This document shows positions 54,260 to 64,000 of a DNA stretch of 64,000 nucleotides, one piece after another; within the stretch, counting starts at the first letter, position 1, and the number at the start of each line of letters is the position of its first letter. Below the pieces are notes generated by a model, which saw only the letters and a list, made by a program, of their open reading frames with translations, had not been told where the DNA came from and searched no databases. The position numbers were made by a program, and so were the translations under genes. The stretch lies in contig QZCP01000030.1 in NCBI GenBank assembly GCA_003956705.1, forward strand, positions 62,001 to 126,000, in the 5' to 3' direction. The DNA comes from Brevipalpus yothersi (taxonomy: Eukaryota; Arthropoda; Arachnida; Trombidiformes; Tenuipalpidae).

Positions 54260-55980
54260 ACCTAATCTGAACCAATTCTCATCTACTATAAACTGTACCC
54301 TAATCTGTGTGTGATCCTCATGATGATGATAGAGATGACACTCTTTCGCGGGTTACACCAATACACAAAGGGCACATATAGAATTTGGTAAGTATTGAAG
54401 ATTTCTCTTTCTTTCTCTCTTTCAGTACAAAATGAAGACCCCATGAACGACATTTAGTAGCTGGGAAAATGATGATTGCTGAGGCATGAGTTACTCATGA
54501 CCAGAAAAACTGTTTTTTCTCTCTCTCTCTCTCTTCTACTCTTGTGCCTTGTATAAAACAACAAGAGTGTGAAAAAGTAGAAGATATTGCAAGCTATCAT
54601 TTTTTTCCAGGGTATATGTGATGTTGTGGGTCCACATATTGCTTCTTACAACATGACCTATCATCATATGTCAGACTGGGGGAACAATGAAAAATTTTCC
54701 TTTAATAGATGTTCTTTTTTGCTTCCTTCACTTTTTCAACCCTCTTCACTTTGGTGAGGCTTTAAAATTTCAGATATTCGAAATGTTCATTCTTTCCATC
54801 TTCATTACATGATCATACCATAGATTGTTTTACATTGACAGATTGTATCTATAGTATGTATGTCCTGGAAAGTTCATACACACAACACTCAAGAGACCTT
54901 CATTCTTGATGGTAGGATTAGAGGTGAGTTAATGTTATAAAGAAGAATATTCTGGAGTGAAGAGAAAAAACTTTCCGAAAAAGGCACATGTAGCTCATAC
55001 AATATAGTGCAAGTGTGGAACAAAAAATCAAGACAAAATAAGCTTGTGAAGAGACTATTCTTCTTTGATGAATTTGCTGGAGCTTAAGAAATGAAGAAGA
55101 ATGAATTGATGGAGTATCTTGAAGAAAGTGTTACTAAATGATAGTCACTAAAACTCATTCTCTCTCTCACACACACATACACAGAACCCAGCTTAGATGA
55201 AGAGGAGAAGAAGATATATAAATGTTGGACACCTTCTCAAGTTGAGTAACCAAAATCATCACTAAAGAAAGATAAGCCCACTCATTTTGTTAAACATCGA
55301 CTAGCGTATATAAAAGCAAATGTAGAATTGTATTCACTTGAATCCTAGTTACTAGAATTTGTTCTATACTCTTTCAGTTGGGTATGTTAGATCTGTTATT
55401 ATTCAGATGGATTTAGAAGATACCTCTCTCTTTCCCTCTCTTTTCACCAGCTATTTTGTGTTCTTAGTTCACCGTGGTGGAAGTAGCAATTTAGAGAGGA
55501 AAAAGAGTGAGGAAAAGTTTGTCTGATTGAGAGAGAGGGAGAACAATTCCTGATCGATCCAGGAAACAATGAGAGAAAGATTATTCCTGGCTTATTCACT
55601 CACTTGACTCTCTCTCTCTCTCTCTCTCTCTTCTTTTTGTGTTCTTCACATAGACACACATACTCTCAGGGAAAGAGTTTGCAGAGTTAGATGGATATAT
55701 CATGTAATGAAGCCAGTATCGAATAAACAGTGGAAAGAGAAAACAGATATCAAGAGTAAAAGCTAGTGTAAAGAGGAAGAGATAGAGAGAGAGAGAAAGT
55801 ATGTGAAAAGTAGTGGAAAAGCGGATAGGATGAGGTTTTCCCAAAGCAACCACTGATTAATCGAATCAAGAGAGTATTTTAATTGAATTGATCCAAAACA
55901 GAAGTTAAAGTCAGCCAGTCAGAGCTATTGCTATTTCAATGATCAGATGCAAGACAAAATAGTGAAGAGAAAAGAAAAGA

Positions 55981-56031
<51 letters not shown>

Positions 56032-57021
56032 TTGGGCAAGGTACAAAATTAGAAGTAAAGAGAAAAAAAAACAAGTACACTAAGTCTATTGATGTGGGTA
56101 TGTATACACTATGTGAATAAAGTTCATAACTTACCGCCAACAGTTACGCAAATCAATCTCAATTCATCTCCTTCATTGAATGGACCAATAAGACCTTTCA
56201 GATCATTTCCCTGAGTGTCTGTAATCATGGGCTCCTCAGGAGGAACTATGAAATTGGGGAATAGAGAGAAAATAGAAAATAGAGAAGATTAGAAATCGAA
56301 AGACACCGTGATATGCGGAAGGTCCGGAAATAACTGTTTTTCTCTCCACTTGAATCATGGATGCTGTTTACTTTGGAAAATGTTGTTCATTTTTCTCAGC
56401 TGTAACTAGAATAGTCTCTCTCTATTTCTCAAGTTCTCTTTGGCCATGAGCTTTTGTTTCTGACTTGAGAGACATGAGAGTGAGTAAAATTAGAGCTTCG
56501 AAACAGATCAAACTCTTCAAGACAATAGCCCATATCAACTCACCTATTACTTTTAGGCTTATCACAGTGTTCACTGTACGAGCTTTCTTAAAGTCCACTC
56601 TACATCGGTAATCTCCTGCGTCCGATAGTTTGATAGGATCAATTTGGAGGAATGCAGGCCTATTCTGAAGATTGAAATATGCTCGCCCTGTGGAAGAGAT
56701 AAAGTAGAAATCGTATTTCATGGAGTTAATGGAAGGGAGAGAAAGTAAGTAAGTAAGTATGGTTCAGACTTTTGGATGCTTGAGTATGTGTACACAAAGT
56801 AAGTGCCTATCCATAGTGCTGGTCAACGAGTCAAGCTTAACGAAACAGTGAAAGTTTCGAGTACAAACAACAAAAAGTAGAAAAATAAAAAAACGAGTTC
56901 AAAGGAAAAATGATGATTCTATCAATACTGCTGAACTTTAAACCATCTAATTATAAACACATATTAAAAGTAAAGTTCACTCTAGAAAAACATGGAAATT
57001 TCACTTTTCTGTGATGAATAT

Positions 57022-57107
<86 letters not shown>

Positions 57108-60100
57108 TCATGAGATTACAGAATTAGCGCGCAATTTGAGTGCATTAATTGATGCTTATTATGAGATGAGAGTGATCAAAATTGTTTACCAATAAGGCAA
57201 AGGAACAAAATATGGAGGGAATTATGATGACCATGTTTTCAATCATTAGAAATGGTAAAATTTCGGTTAAGATAGGTCGTATAACAGTGTGAGTGATCAC
57301 AAAATGCCCTCTCGAAGTGGATATATAACAAACCAGGAGTTCTACATGCTGGATAGGATATAAACGTGAATGTAGTCAGCTAAATTCTATTCCCATTTCA
57401 TGGAATTCTTCTATCGTGGAATGTTCTTCTAACAAATCGAGTCCTCATGCAAATTATAGCTCAAACGACCAGAATTTATCGAGATAGTATGATGATGATG
57501 AAAAGCTGAACCCAAGTCACATTCATTTGGATCGAGAGAGAGAGATAGGCTTAACTTACCTTCCAATGATGAAGCTTTCAATCTACGTGCTTGCTCTAGT
57601 TTGCCTGTGTAATAGTAATAAAACAATATGTCATCATTAGCATATCATCAAGGAGTATTTCAATTTGATGTCATGATGATGGCAGTGATAGAGAGAGAGA
57701 GAGAGACGATGATGATAGAATATTTGACTTCTCTACAGTTTACACATTGATGGCCATGGAGAGAGTGGAATCTCATAATGATTCCAACAGAATTCAGCAA
57801 ATGATGGAATACAGTAGTAAGATACATAAAATTGGGGGGGAAAAGAATATCAAATACAGCCCATTCAAATATTGAACTCTTCTCTCTTTTCCTTTTGGCT
57901 AACAAGAACGTTGAATAAAACCCCGATAAATGAGAAGAACTGAGAGAGAAGTGATATTGTTAGGTTTGAAGGCAGCAACAAAACTACAAAACTACTGTAT
58001 GAGAATTTTTAACTATGAAGATTCCTAAAGAATTTGAATATTATTTTGGTGAGGTTTAATAATATTGTGGGGCTCATGTCGGATGCTGAGCCTTTTGATG
58101 ATGATGAAAATGTTAACGTTGAACAAGCCCAGCAGCAACCCGTGAACGTACAAGGAATCCAGCCTCAACTGAACGCTAACGTTGAAGGAATCCATCGGCC
58201 ATTATACATTGACGTTGGTGAAGGTCAACAGCAGCAAAACGTTGATGCCGATGCTCAGGAATGGCATCATCAAAATGCTGAACGAATGAGATTACAGGCT
58301 ATAAGAGTCATACGACATACCTCAGATAGCAAGTGGAATAGAGCTGATGATGATACAAAAGATCGTGTAAATCAATTGTTAAAATTTTGTTCCTTGATGA
58401 TCATCAAACCCAATTTCTATTATATTGCACAACAAGAATTCGCTTATCTATTGAATCCACTAGCAAATAATTATCCATTGGCTGTAGTGATTGTTAAAAG
58501 ACGTGTTGCTGTATTTAAACTTTCCGAATTGACAGAAGCTCATCCTGATGGGTTCCTTATATGTGCATTTTGTCATGCTGAAAACACCCCGCCAGAAAGA
58601 TGGTTTGAACATGTGGATTTTGATGAATGTGTAGCAATAGATGCTATGGATCATTATGATTTTTTTGGAGTGAGACTTAACAATCGAAATCCAGAAGAAG
58701 GTATATTACGGATTCAACAACAAGAAAGACTTTTGGAATCGGACGAAGAAGAATTCCCTGTAGAAGAATAATCATTTTGGTGGAGTTTCAGTTTCAGTCT
58801 CGCTAGCTCAAGATTTGATCCCTTTTCATTGAAAATAATCATAACATTCGATGAATTCTGAATTCCATGTCAACCAGTAGGTCTCAATTGTATTAATTTG
58901 TTTATTAGATTGACCATTAAAGAGCAAAATTATCGAACATGATTTTTACTCAATGAGGTTAAGACTCTCTCTCACTTATTCTCTTATTGGAGGAAGAAAT
59001 TGAGAATTTGGAGACATCAAAAACAATTTGAACCATGGTAAAATCATGTATTCTTGCAATGAACCTAAGGTTCACATAACAAATTCCAATAATGAGTCTG
59101 GACTAAAAATAGATAGCCAACAATGGGCTTTCATTGGGCTTATCTTAATTTCAACAATCGTATCAGCTTCTCTCTGAAAGACTTTCCAACTATTTAGCAT
59201 CATCGAATGAGTGCCTATAATGAGTCAAAGTGCTACATGTTAGAATGAATCAATCATTTATCCACCAAGTTTCAAGCGATTATGTGACAAAACAAAGCTC
59301 ACAACACAACCGAAATCATTTCAAATTCCAAGTTCAAGCTTCAAAATTTTGGTATACACGTTGGATTCCCCATATTAATATTCATTGACTGATTACTGAT
59401 TAGCTTGCTGGAATGCTGGAACCTGAACCAGATGAAGAAGAATTACCACCGGGTGTAGTATTGAATGAAGATGAGCGTCGAGCAAGGCGACGTCTTGGAA
59501 AGCAAAGAGAAGAAAATAATAGATATCGGCAAAGATATATTTTTGTATTTGAACATTCATCGCTCACAAAGTGGGCTCAGGGCACTGATCAAGCTCGATA
59601 TCGGTCACAATATTTGATGGACCATTCTGCTGAGCTGATAATGCAGCCGAACGTTATCTATGCTGTGGGTCAAGAAATGGAGGATGTATGGAGAAGAATA
59701 GCGCAAGAGGAGCTGATGACCGCAGTTTTGTTGAAAAATTTATTCGTTATTTTCAGGGTATCCAAATTAATACTTGGTAGGGACGCAAATCGTCGATGTA
59801 AATTATGTTACACACTGATTGAGCCACCAGCTACATGGCTTGACCATCTTCATCGTAATCAATGTATAGCTATCGATGCATTTATATTTCATCAGCAGAT
59901 ATGGGAATATCAGTTTCAAGGTCAAGAAGTTGCACCATTTCCACAAGAGGCAAATGAAAATGCACCCAATGCAGGGTGATTTTCATCGAAAGTTGGGATG
60001 ACTTTTTTATGTTCCAAAGAATATCTTATTTTTTGATATGGACTCGAATTTCGATTAATATACAAAAAAAGTGTGATCAGTGTCATTGATTGTAACAAGA

Positions 60101-60660
60101 TGTAAAATTTCATTGTATAGAGAGAATATATTTTCAACAATCGATAAAATATAGCCCAGTATTTTTCATTCCAATAGAAAAAATTTGGAAGAAAATTCAA
60201 AGGTTACAATCAGAGGGTCAAAATGATTTCACCTTTTTTGCACTTGTCCATTGATGGAGGGTTTGATTATGTTATTTTTGTCGCAAAAAGTTTTTTCGGA
60301 TTCTCTCTATTCCTACTGCAAGCACATTCAGGAGGAACATCTCGTATCTCAGCAAGGTAATTTGTAGCAAATCTATCGAGGTTCCATCACTTCATGGTAG
60401 ATTGGCTGGGCGAGACAGAGAGCACAAAAGGAGGAAAAAGAAAGGAAAAGAGAAAAACAAGCAGGAAAGAGAAGAAGACAGATATTCGAAATAAGTGGAA
60501 AAAGTTGAGCTTGATCGTCGAATGTGGTTCACTTTCAATTCGATCGATATCATGAACAATTCATTGACCGGGTATATATGCGGAACTTTTTCAACCTTTC
60601 TCTCTCCTACTCTATTCTGAGCTTTTTTCCAAGTGACATAGAAAAGAGGCTAAAGGTTAA

Positions 60661-60728
<68 letters not shown>

Positions 60729-63166
60729 AAAGTAAAATATCAGAAAGGAAGCATCCTACATGTAAGCCCGATGACTACTATTTGGAAAAGATGGTTCAGT
60801 TTTGATGAAGAAAAAGTGAGAAAGAGAGAGAAAGAAAAAGAAAAGAATATAAGTCGAAGGAAAAGAAAGTGAGAAAGAAAGAGAGAGAATGATGATTGAG
60901 TTTTTTGCTTTCAAAAAAACGTTACGATTTTGCTTCACGATGCTAGATTCGAATTGATTCCCTGACTATTGGTATTGTGAAAGAGAGAGGAAAAAGAGAA
61001 AAGTTTCCGAAAGGATATGGTTCAGTTTATATCATGAGAGAGAGAGAGAGAGAAAGTATAAAAGACACCTACTGACTGATGGCTTTGCTCTTTGAGCGAC
61101 AGATTGGAGCATAAATCGTTTGCTTTGATGAATGTTGTGTTTCCTGTTTGAATTTCATGGGATATATTCTGAATCTGGGAGTATCAGTGGAGAGGAAGAG
61201 GAGAAAGTGTGACTCTATGTGTGTGAGTTTGTATAAATCTACACACACACACACTTCTCTTGCATTAAATCTGGATAACTTAACCTTCTTTTTCCTCAGC
61301 AATCTGTCATACAGTTTTTTTACTTTCCCTCCTATTCAATACTCAATACTGTCTTCCTCACGTCTGTAATGTGCAAGGTTTATATCTTGTGAGTGTGTGT
61401 TGAATGGTTTGGCCCCATTCAATGCTCTACTGAATGTCAATTTTTTGGATCAAATAGGGTTGAAATTTTCAGCGATAAAAAAAGATGACTGATTTTAGGA
61501 TGAATGTGTGGGTTCAGATCTCAATGGATGAAAGATGAAGAACTTCTTGGAATTTTTGACAGACTGAAGAAAGAATATGTTGAAAAAACAGTAGAATTTT
61601 TTCATACTCTTCATGCAAATTCATTCCGAGGTAATCCGTTTTCATGATCACTAATTTGAACAAAACACAAGATGAGGATTTGATCTGATCTTGGGAGATT
61701 TTTTCGAGAATGCCATGGAAATCTTCGATGAGAAGAAAGGAATACTTTGACTGATTTGATCGTGGAGTGAACACATTTCAAGATGCTCATCAACTAGATC
61801 ATATTCTCACAATGCTCTTGACGTATTGGCATGTTTGTGAAATCCCTCAGGCTATTGATTGAATCTGAAGTCACTCAGATTCTCTTCCAGTATAAAGAAT
61901 TGACTTATTTGAATCAGATCCTGAAAGCTGAGAAAACTGGCTATCATACCATACCTTGAAGCTTGAGTGAAATTAATCATCTATACCAAAGAAGAGGAGA
62001 AGAATTGATTTAACAAACTTGATACATTTTGTATAATACTTCCCCGGTTCTTCAGTGTAAGAATAAAGCTAGCAGAAAAAGTACCCTCTATTTGAGGCTC
62101 AAATAGTTTTATCGGAAATTGGATTTTTTTAATGCCAATCCATGGAGTACTTGTACACCGAATATACACTACCATCAAGCCTGAGAAACCTCTCACTAAA
62201 CTGCACATGTAATTGTTTTCTCTAGATTCTCTCCGATTTTTTGCCCTTCAGTTTATCATGAACCATACGAAAAAAGAGGACATCAAGAATAGAGTATAAA
62301 ATTCAATGAGCCTTCCTGGGAACGGAAAACAAATAAAAAGTCACATGAGGTGAAGAGTGAGAAAGAAAGAAAGAAAGAAAGAAAGAGAGCAAAAAACTGT
62401 CGAAAAAAGTTTTGCACTATAAATATACTTTCTTTCCATGTTGAAGAATTCATATACACAGGCATACTCACACATGGGCATGTAGAAGGATAAGTTCATG
62501 GGAGAAAGTCCGCTAGATTATACTCATCATTCATGGTAAAATTCACATACTGTGCGTGCTTGGAAAAACTAAGCAAAGACAATGAAGTTCGCCTAGAGAA
62601 AGTATGTTGTTTTTATGTGTATGTGTGTGTGTGTGTTCTATGTTGTAGGGGTTATTCTTCTTTCTCTTTTTGTTCCATGTCTCGATTCTGTTTTGCTGAT
62701 GTGATGGATGAACACTGAGATAAGTTGACATGGAATGCTCAACACTTGGCTGGTGTCAATGTGTATGTGAGTGAGTGTATATGTGTGTGTGTGTGATTAA
62801 AATAATGAGATGATCATGTTACGTCTTGATAATTGAATTATCGAGTCACTATCATCATCATGAGGGAATCCAGACGTCAATGTGGGTGAGAGGAAGAGTA
62901 GAGCATTTCGAGGAGAAAGATATTTATTCCTCTTCTTGCAGGGACTCTCAACACTATTATCACAACCACCATCAACCATCATCATCAATTGGATGAATTC
63001 ATCATCCCTATTGTCTTACCTTTTCGAGCATCTAATGTGTATATTGGTGCTAAGGCATCGTCTTTGTACCATAGTACCAAGGCGACAGAATCATCTGATG
63101 TTGGTGCAGTCACATCACAAGGTAATGCTACTTTGCCTTTAACAACAGCAGTATAGAGGATGGATG
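37585..63166 (-). CDS. Sidestep-like immunoglobulin cell-surface protein, partial
   Basis: Ten exons were read: 63020-63166, 57560-57604, 56544-56687, 56135-56245, 49833-49910, 46239-46364, 44013-44162, 43789-43923, 39047-39208 and 37585-37741. The nine introns between them are all phase 1. Together they encode about 418 residues and four Ig domains with complete Cys-Trp-Cys sets. Hallmarks of the Sidestep family are LVLWYKDDALAPIYTLDAR, RAYF with CRVDFKKARTVN, LIGPFNEGDELRL, TWWRDD, FTCQAINNN, LDVHYVPHV and GTYQCEASN. In flies, Sidestep proteins guide motor axons through Beat receptors. The signal-peptide exon lies beyond 63166 or off the window. The expected fifth Ig, FN3 and transmembrane exons were not identified. 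Introns span up to 6 kb, are packed with microsatellites, and one hosts two nested genes on the + strand. Confidence 0.92.
37891..37940. repeat. (GA)n microsatellite
   Basis: About 50 bp of GA dinucleotides in the intron next to Sidestep-like exon 10. A GT run follows at about 37976-37992. Confidence 0.95.
38611..38674. repeat. (CT)n microsatellite
   Basis: About 64 bp of CT dinucleotides in the intron 37742-39046. Confidence 0.96.
39047..39208 (-). CDS. Sidestep-like exon 9 (Ig4, first half)
   Basis: It starts with YVPHVSLRL, the usual Sidestep linker into Ig4. It carries the first cysteine (IYFDCVVDANP) and the tryptophan (IIWRFNGQ). The acceptor is TTTCAG and the donor GTAAGT. Confidence 0.92.
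41650..41690. repeat. (GA)n microsatellite
   Basis: About 40 bp of GA dinucleotides in intron 8 of the Sidestep-like gene. Confidence 0.95.
42990..43076. repeat. (GAGAAA)n hexanucleotide array
   Basis: About 14 nearly perfect copies of a 6-bp GAGAAA unit. This differs from the plain GA/CT dinucleotide tracts that dominate elsewhere. Confidence 0.95.
43789..43923 (-). CDS. Sidestep-like exon 8 (Ig3, second half)
   Basis: It contains the second Ig3 cysteine (NNAILTCNSEN) and runs into the LDVHY linker. The acceptor is TTCTTAG and the donor GTAAGT. It is only 89 bp from exon 7, the tightest spacing in this gene. Confidence 0.92.
44013..44162 (-). CDS. Sidestep-like exon 7 (Ig3, first half)
   Basis: It reads LKPTEVHI, then EATFECSTYGSRPKAILYWM, giving the first Ig3 cysteine and its tryptophan. 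The acceptor is CACAG and the donor GTAAGA. Confidence 0.93.
44163..46238. other. Intron 6 of the Sidestep-like gene
   Basis: A 2.1-kb intron with a GA run at 45181-45222 and A/G-rich sequence at about 45830-46020. No supported gene. Confidence 0.6.
45181..45222. repeat. (GA)n microsatellite
   Basis: About 42 bp of GA dinucleotides in intron 6. Confidence 0.95.
46239..46364 (-). CDS. Sidestep-like exon 6 (Ig2, second half)
   Basis: It encodes TTNQLMIGSLARHYLLSIFT, then the second Ig2 cysteine in CQAINNN and the strand SITLDLN. The acceptor AACAG is preceded by a pyrimidine tract some 20 nt back, so the left codon assignment is slightly less sure than elsewhere. The donor is GTAAGT. Confidence 0.88.
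47430..47480. repeat. (CTTT)n followed by (CT)n
   Basis: Tetranucleotide CTTT copies run into about 30 bp of CT dinucleotides in intron 5. It mirrors the mixed tract at 24251-24326. Confidence 0.93.
48609..48655. repeat. (GA)n microsatellite
   Basis: About 46 bp of GA dinucleotides in intron 5 of the Sidestep-like gene. Confidence 0.95.
49833..49910 (-). CDS. Sidestep-like exon 5 (Ig2, middle)
   Basis: A 78-bp exon encoding GKPRPSLTWWRDDVVIDD. The WW-R pair is characteristic of Ig2 in Sidestep proteins. The acceptor is CTTACAG and the donor GTAAGA. Confidence 0.92.
52138..52188. repeat. Short minisatellite, about 14-bp unit
   Basis: Three to four degenerate copies of a unit resembling AGCATTCnnCnTCC lie in tandem, in intron 4 of the Sidestep-like gene. 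Confidence 0.7.
54201..54256. repeat. (GA)n microsatellite
   Basis: About 55 bp of GA dinucleotides in intron 4. Confidence 0.95.
55982..56027. repeat. (GA)n microsatellite
   Basis: About 45 bp of GA dinucleotides, about 110 bp from Sidestep-like exon 4. Confidence 0.95.
56135..56245 (-). CDS. Sidestep-like exon 4 (Ig1-Ig2 linker and Ig2 start)
   Basis: It encodes VPPEEPMI, then LKGLIGPFNEGDELRLICVT, including the first Ig2 cysteine. It is too short and Met-poor to appear as a long open frame, but phase and family match are exact. The acceptor is CATAG and the donor GTAAGT. Confidence 0.93.
56544..56687 (-). CDS. Sidestep-like exon 3 (Ig1, second half)
   Basis: It encodes RAYFNLQNRPAFLQIDPI and DAGDYRCRVDFKKARTVN, the most diagnostic Sidestep block. 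The acceptor is CCACAG and the donor GTGAGT. Confidence 0.95.
57023..57105. repeat. (GA)n microsatellite
   Basis: About 80 bp of GA dinucleotides in the intron between Sidestep-like exons 2 and 3. Confidence 0.96.
57560..57604 (-). CDS. Sidestep-like exon 2 (45 bp)
   Basis: A microexon encoding GKLEQARRLKASSLE between the DARKG end of exon 1 and the RAYF start of exon 3, phase 1 on both sides. The acceptor is CACAG and the donor GTAAGT. Because it is 3n and symmetric, skipping it would keep the frame. Confidence 0.88.
58034..58771 (+). CDS. Intronless C2HC-domain protein A (unknown family)
   Basis: A 245-aa open frame, or 231 aa from the second Met at 58076, which better suits the acidic start MSDAEPFDDDEN. 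The N-terminal third is acidic and Gln/Asn-rich with loose repeats (VNVQGI, NVEGIH). Then comes a conserved globular part (about 90-215) ending in C177-x2-C180-x12-H193-x5-C199, followed by VAID and an acidic tail. The same domain is present in the neighbour at 59413-59979, including W near the start (SKWNRA / TKWAQG), IIKPNFYYI / IMQPNVIYA, the spaced Cys/His set, the PPxxW element and C[VI]AIDA. The Cys/His pattern suggests one zinc site. I recognise no known family. It lies inside a Sidestep-like intron on the opposite strand. Conservation between the copies argues that it is translated. Confidence 0.78.
   Translation: MNIILVRFNNIVGLMSDAEPFDDDENVNVEQAQQQPVNVQGIQPQLNANVEGIHRPLYIDVGEGQQQQNVDADAQEWHHQNAERMRLQAIRVIRHTSDSKWNRADDDTKDRVNQLLKFCSLMIIKPNFYYIAQQEFAYLLNPLANNYPLAVVIVKRRVAVFKLSELTEAHPDGFLICAFCHAENTPPERWFEHVDFDECVAIDAMDHYDFFGVRLNNRNPEEGILRIQQQERLLESDEEEFPVEE
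58772..59412 (+). other. Spacer between nested paralogues
   Basis: A 641-bp AT-rich spacer with a possible poly(A) signal ATTAAA for the first gene at about 58915-58920. It should also hold the promoter of the second gene. No repeat or coding frame stands out. Confidence 0.4.
59413..59979 (+). CDS. Intronless C2HC-domain protein B (paralogue of A)
   Basis: A 188-aa open frame with an acidic start (MLEPEPDEEELPPGV), then a basic stretch (RRARRRLGKQREENNRYRQR). A domain aligning with protein A over about 110 residues follows. The putative zinc ligands are C129-x2-C132-x12-H145-x5-C151, with identical spacing to the neighbour, and the motif continues CIAIDA. Both copies run + strand without introns, 641 bp apart, and differ at most positions outside the motif. 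This indicates an old tandem duplication under selection, not a recent copy. The N-terminal repeats of A are missing here. Function is unknown. The charged tails and single Cys/His site would fit a nuclear or nucleic-acid-linked role, but that is a guess. Confidence 0.78.
   Translation: MLEPEPDEEELPPGVVLNEDERRARRRLGKQREENNRYRQRYIFVFEHSSLTKWAQGTDQARYRSQYLMDHSAELIMQPNVIYAVGQEMEDVWRRIAQEELMTAVLLKNLFVIFRVSKLILGRDANRRCKLCYTLIEPPATWLDHLHRNQCIAIDAFIFHQQIWEYQFQGQEVAPFPQEANENAPNAG
60664..60725. repeat. (GA)n microsatellite
   Basis: About 60 bp of GA dinucleotides marking the right limit of the repeat-free island that holds the nested genes. Confidence 0.96.
63020..63166 (-). CDS. Sidestep-like exon 1 of those visible (Ig1, first half)
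   Basis: It encodes YTAVVKGKVALPCDV with the first Ig1 cysteine, then VALVLWYKDDALAPIYTLDA. It begins in phase 1 after an AATAG acceptor, so at least one more upstream exon (signal peptide) exists. The donor is GTAAGA. Confidence 0.95.
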
Positions 63167-63823
63167 CTATTGAAGAAAGAAAAGGAAGAAAGAAAAATAT
63201 CAATATTTTGATTATGAACAATACACATGTGTGAATATATTTGTATGCGAGATTCTTTGTGTGGACAGTTTGTTATTGTTTGTGTGAAACTTTTGAATTG
63301 GAGTTGTGATGAACTTTGGATTGAGATTATTCTTTCAGATCACATTGCCTCAGATCACTTACAGAGTCCACATGCTATTTTTTCACACCTTTGTGATTCT
63401 ATTGTACAATTCACATCACCACCGCTCATTAGTGATGCTCATCAAACAATTAAGAAAATGAGTTTCCTTCAACATGATCATCATATTCTTAATGACTTGA
63501 AAGATTTTATCTGTATATGTGTGTGTATATACACTTGATTATGACTTTTATGCTTGAAAGTTACATGAAAATTGTCGAGTTCAGCAAATTATTGTCAAAA
63601 CGTGATGATAAGGCCTGTTCGTTTCCATTTATTGTGACTACTGAGCAAATGACAATGCTTTGAATCAAGTTCAAAAACTATTCCCGAAAAAGAACAAAAT
63701 GGCTGAAGTGAGGAAAAGATATTTGATCAAAATGAAAGCGTTTGTCGGTATGATGATTTGGTTAATGTTTGACTACCCTTGAAAATGCTGATGATTTAAA
63801 TATTCTAATTCCAGAGTTTCTAT

Positions 63824-63874
<51 letters not shown>

Positions 63875-63929
63875 TCCAAAAAAGCTATTCACCATCACCC
63901 AAACCCTACTGAATACCATTACATGCTGA

Positions 63930-63961
<32 letters not shown>

Positions 63962-64000
63962 ACCCGACAAACATATAGCCAGATAGAACCTGAATTGATT
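63167..64000. other. Intron upstream of the first visible Sidestep-like exon
   Basis: AT-rich sequence with a CT run (63828-63870) and a GA run (63936-63961). No signal-peptide exon ending in phase 1 was recognised before the window ends. Confidence 0.5.
63828..63870. repeat. (CT)n microsatellite
   Basis: About 42 bp of CT dinucleotides. A complementary (GA)n run follows 65 bp later at 63936-63961. Confidence 0.95.

Larger units (their letters stand above)
49911..56134. other. Intron 4 of the Sidestep-like gene
   Basis: The largest intron at 6.2 kb. It holds GA/CT runs (51035-51070, 54201-54256, 55610-55632, 55982-56027) and a 14-bp minisatellite at about 52138-52188. No coding exon was recognised on either strand. 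Confidence 0.6.
57605..63019. other. Intron 1 of the Sidestep-like gene, hosting nested genes
   Basis: A 5.4-kb intron. Its left half (about 57900-60600) is free of long microsatellites and carries two opposite-strand intronless genes. Its right half has a GA run (60664-60725), short GA/CA patches and no recognised gene. Confidence 0.75.

Overview
This is eukaryotic nuclear DNA, almost certainly from an arthropod. The evidence is split genes with GT..AG introns (most short ones are 60-90 nt), a moderately AT-rich composition, and protein families such as TAF1, Discs-large and a Sidestep-type immunoglobulin cell-surface protein. Sidestep-like Ig proteins point to arthropods. A mite-like or other chelicerate genome is possible, but the species cannot be fixed from this window.

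Layout. Positions 1-11384 form a compact block of three conserved genes. They are the 3' part of a ZDHHC3/7-type palmitoyltransferase (+, 1-829), a complete Discs-large MAGUK scaffold (-, 1255-5197, seven exons, about 1012 aa), and a complete TAF1, the largest TFIID subunit (-, 6064-11384, six exons, about 1624 aa). The exon joins of all three keep the reading frame.

From 11.4 kb onward the DNA changes character. It is gene-poor, full of long (CT)n/(GA)n microsatellites, and has two N gaps placed inside such tracts. This part holds a three-exon gene for a secreted, eight-cysteine protein of 191 aa (-, 16318-20355). A probable partial paralogue lies at 23.6-26.6 kb (-). A recent direct duplication (12478-12952 versus 16359-17204) carries off the end of the last exon of the secreted-protein gene.

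From 37.6 to 63.2 kb a large minus-strand gene encodes a Sidestep-like protein. Ten exons in strictly phase-1 succession give four complete Ig domains. Its signal-peptide exon lies beyond the right edge, and its 3' end was not securely found. Inside its first visible intron, on the opposite strand, sit two intronless tandem paralogues (58034-58771 and 59413-59979). They share an unfamiliar domain ending in a C-x2-C-x12-H-x5-C motif and are the best candidate for something undescribed.

How the genes relate. The left block is ordinary housekeeping and cell-polarity machinery: palmitoylation at the Golgi, a junction/synapse scaffold, and general transcription. TAF1 is unusual in carrying only one intact bromodomain. 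Dlg is unusual in having a second, partial SH3-like segment before PDZ3. The right block is a neuronal-recognition type gene with large introns hosting nested genes. No RNA genes, CRISPR arrays or complete transposons were recognised. Most open frames in 12-64 kb are products of CT/GA repeats and are not annotated.
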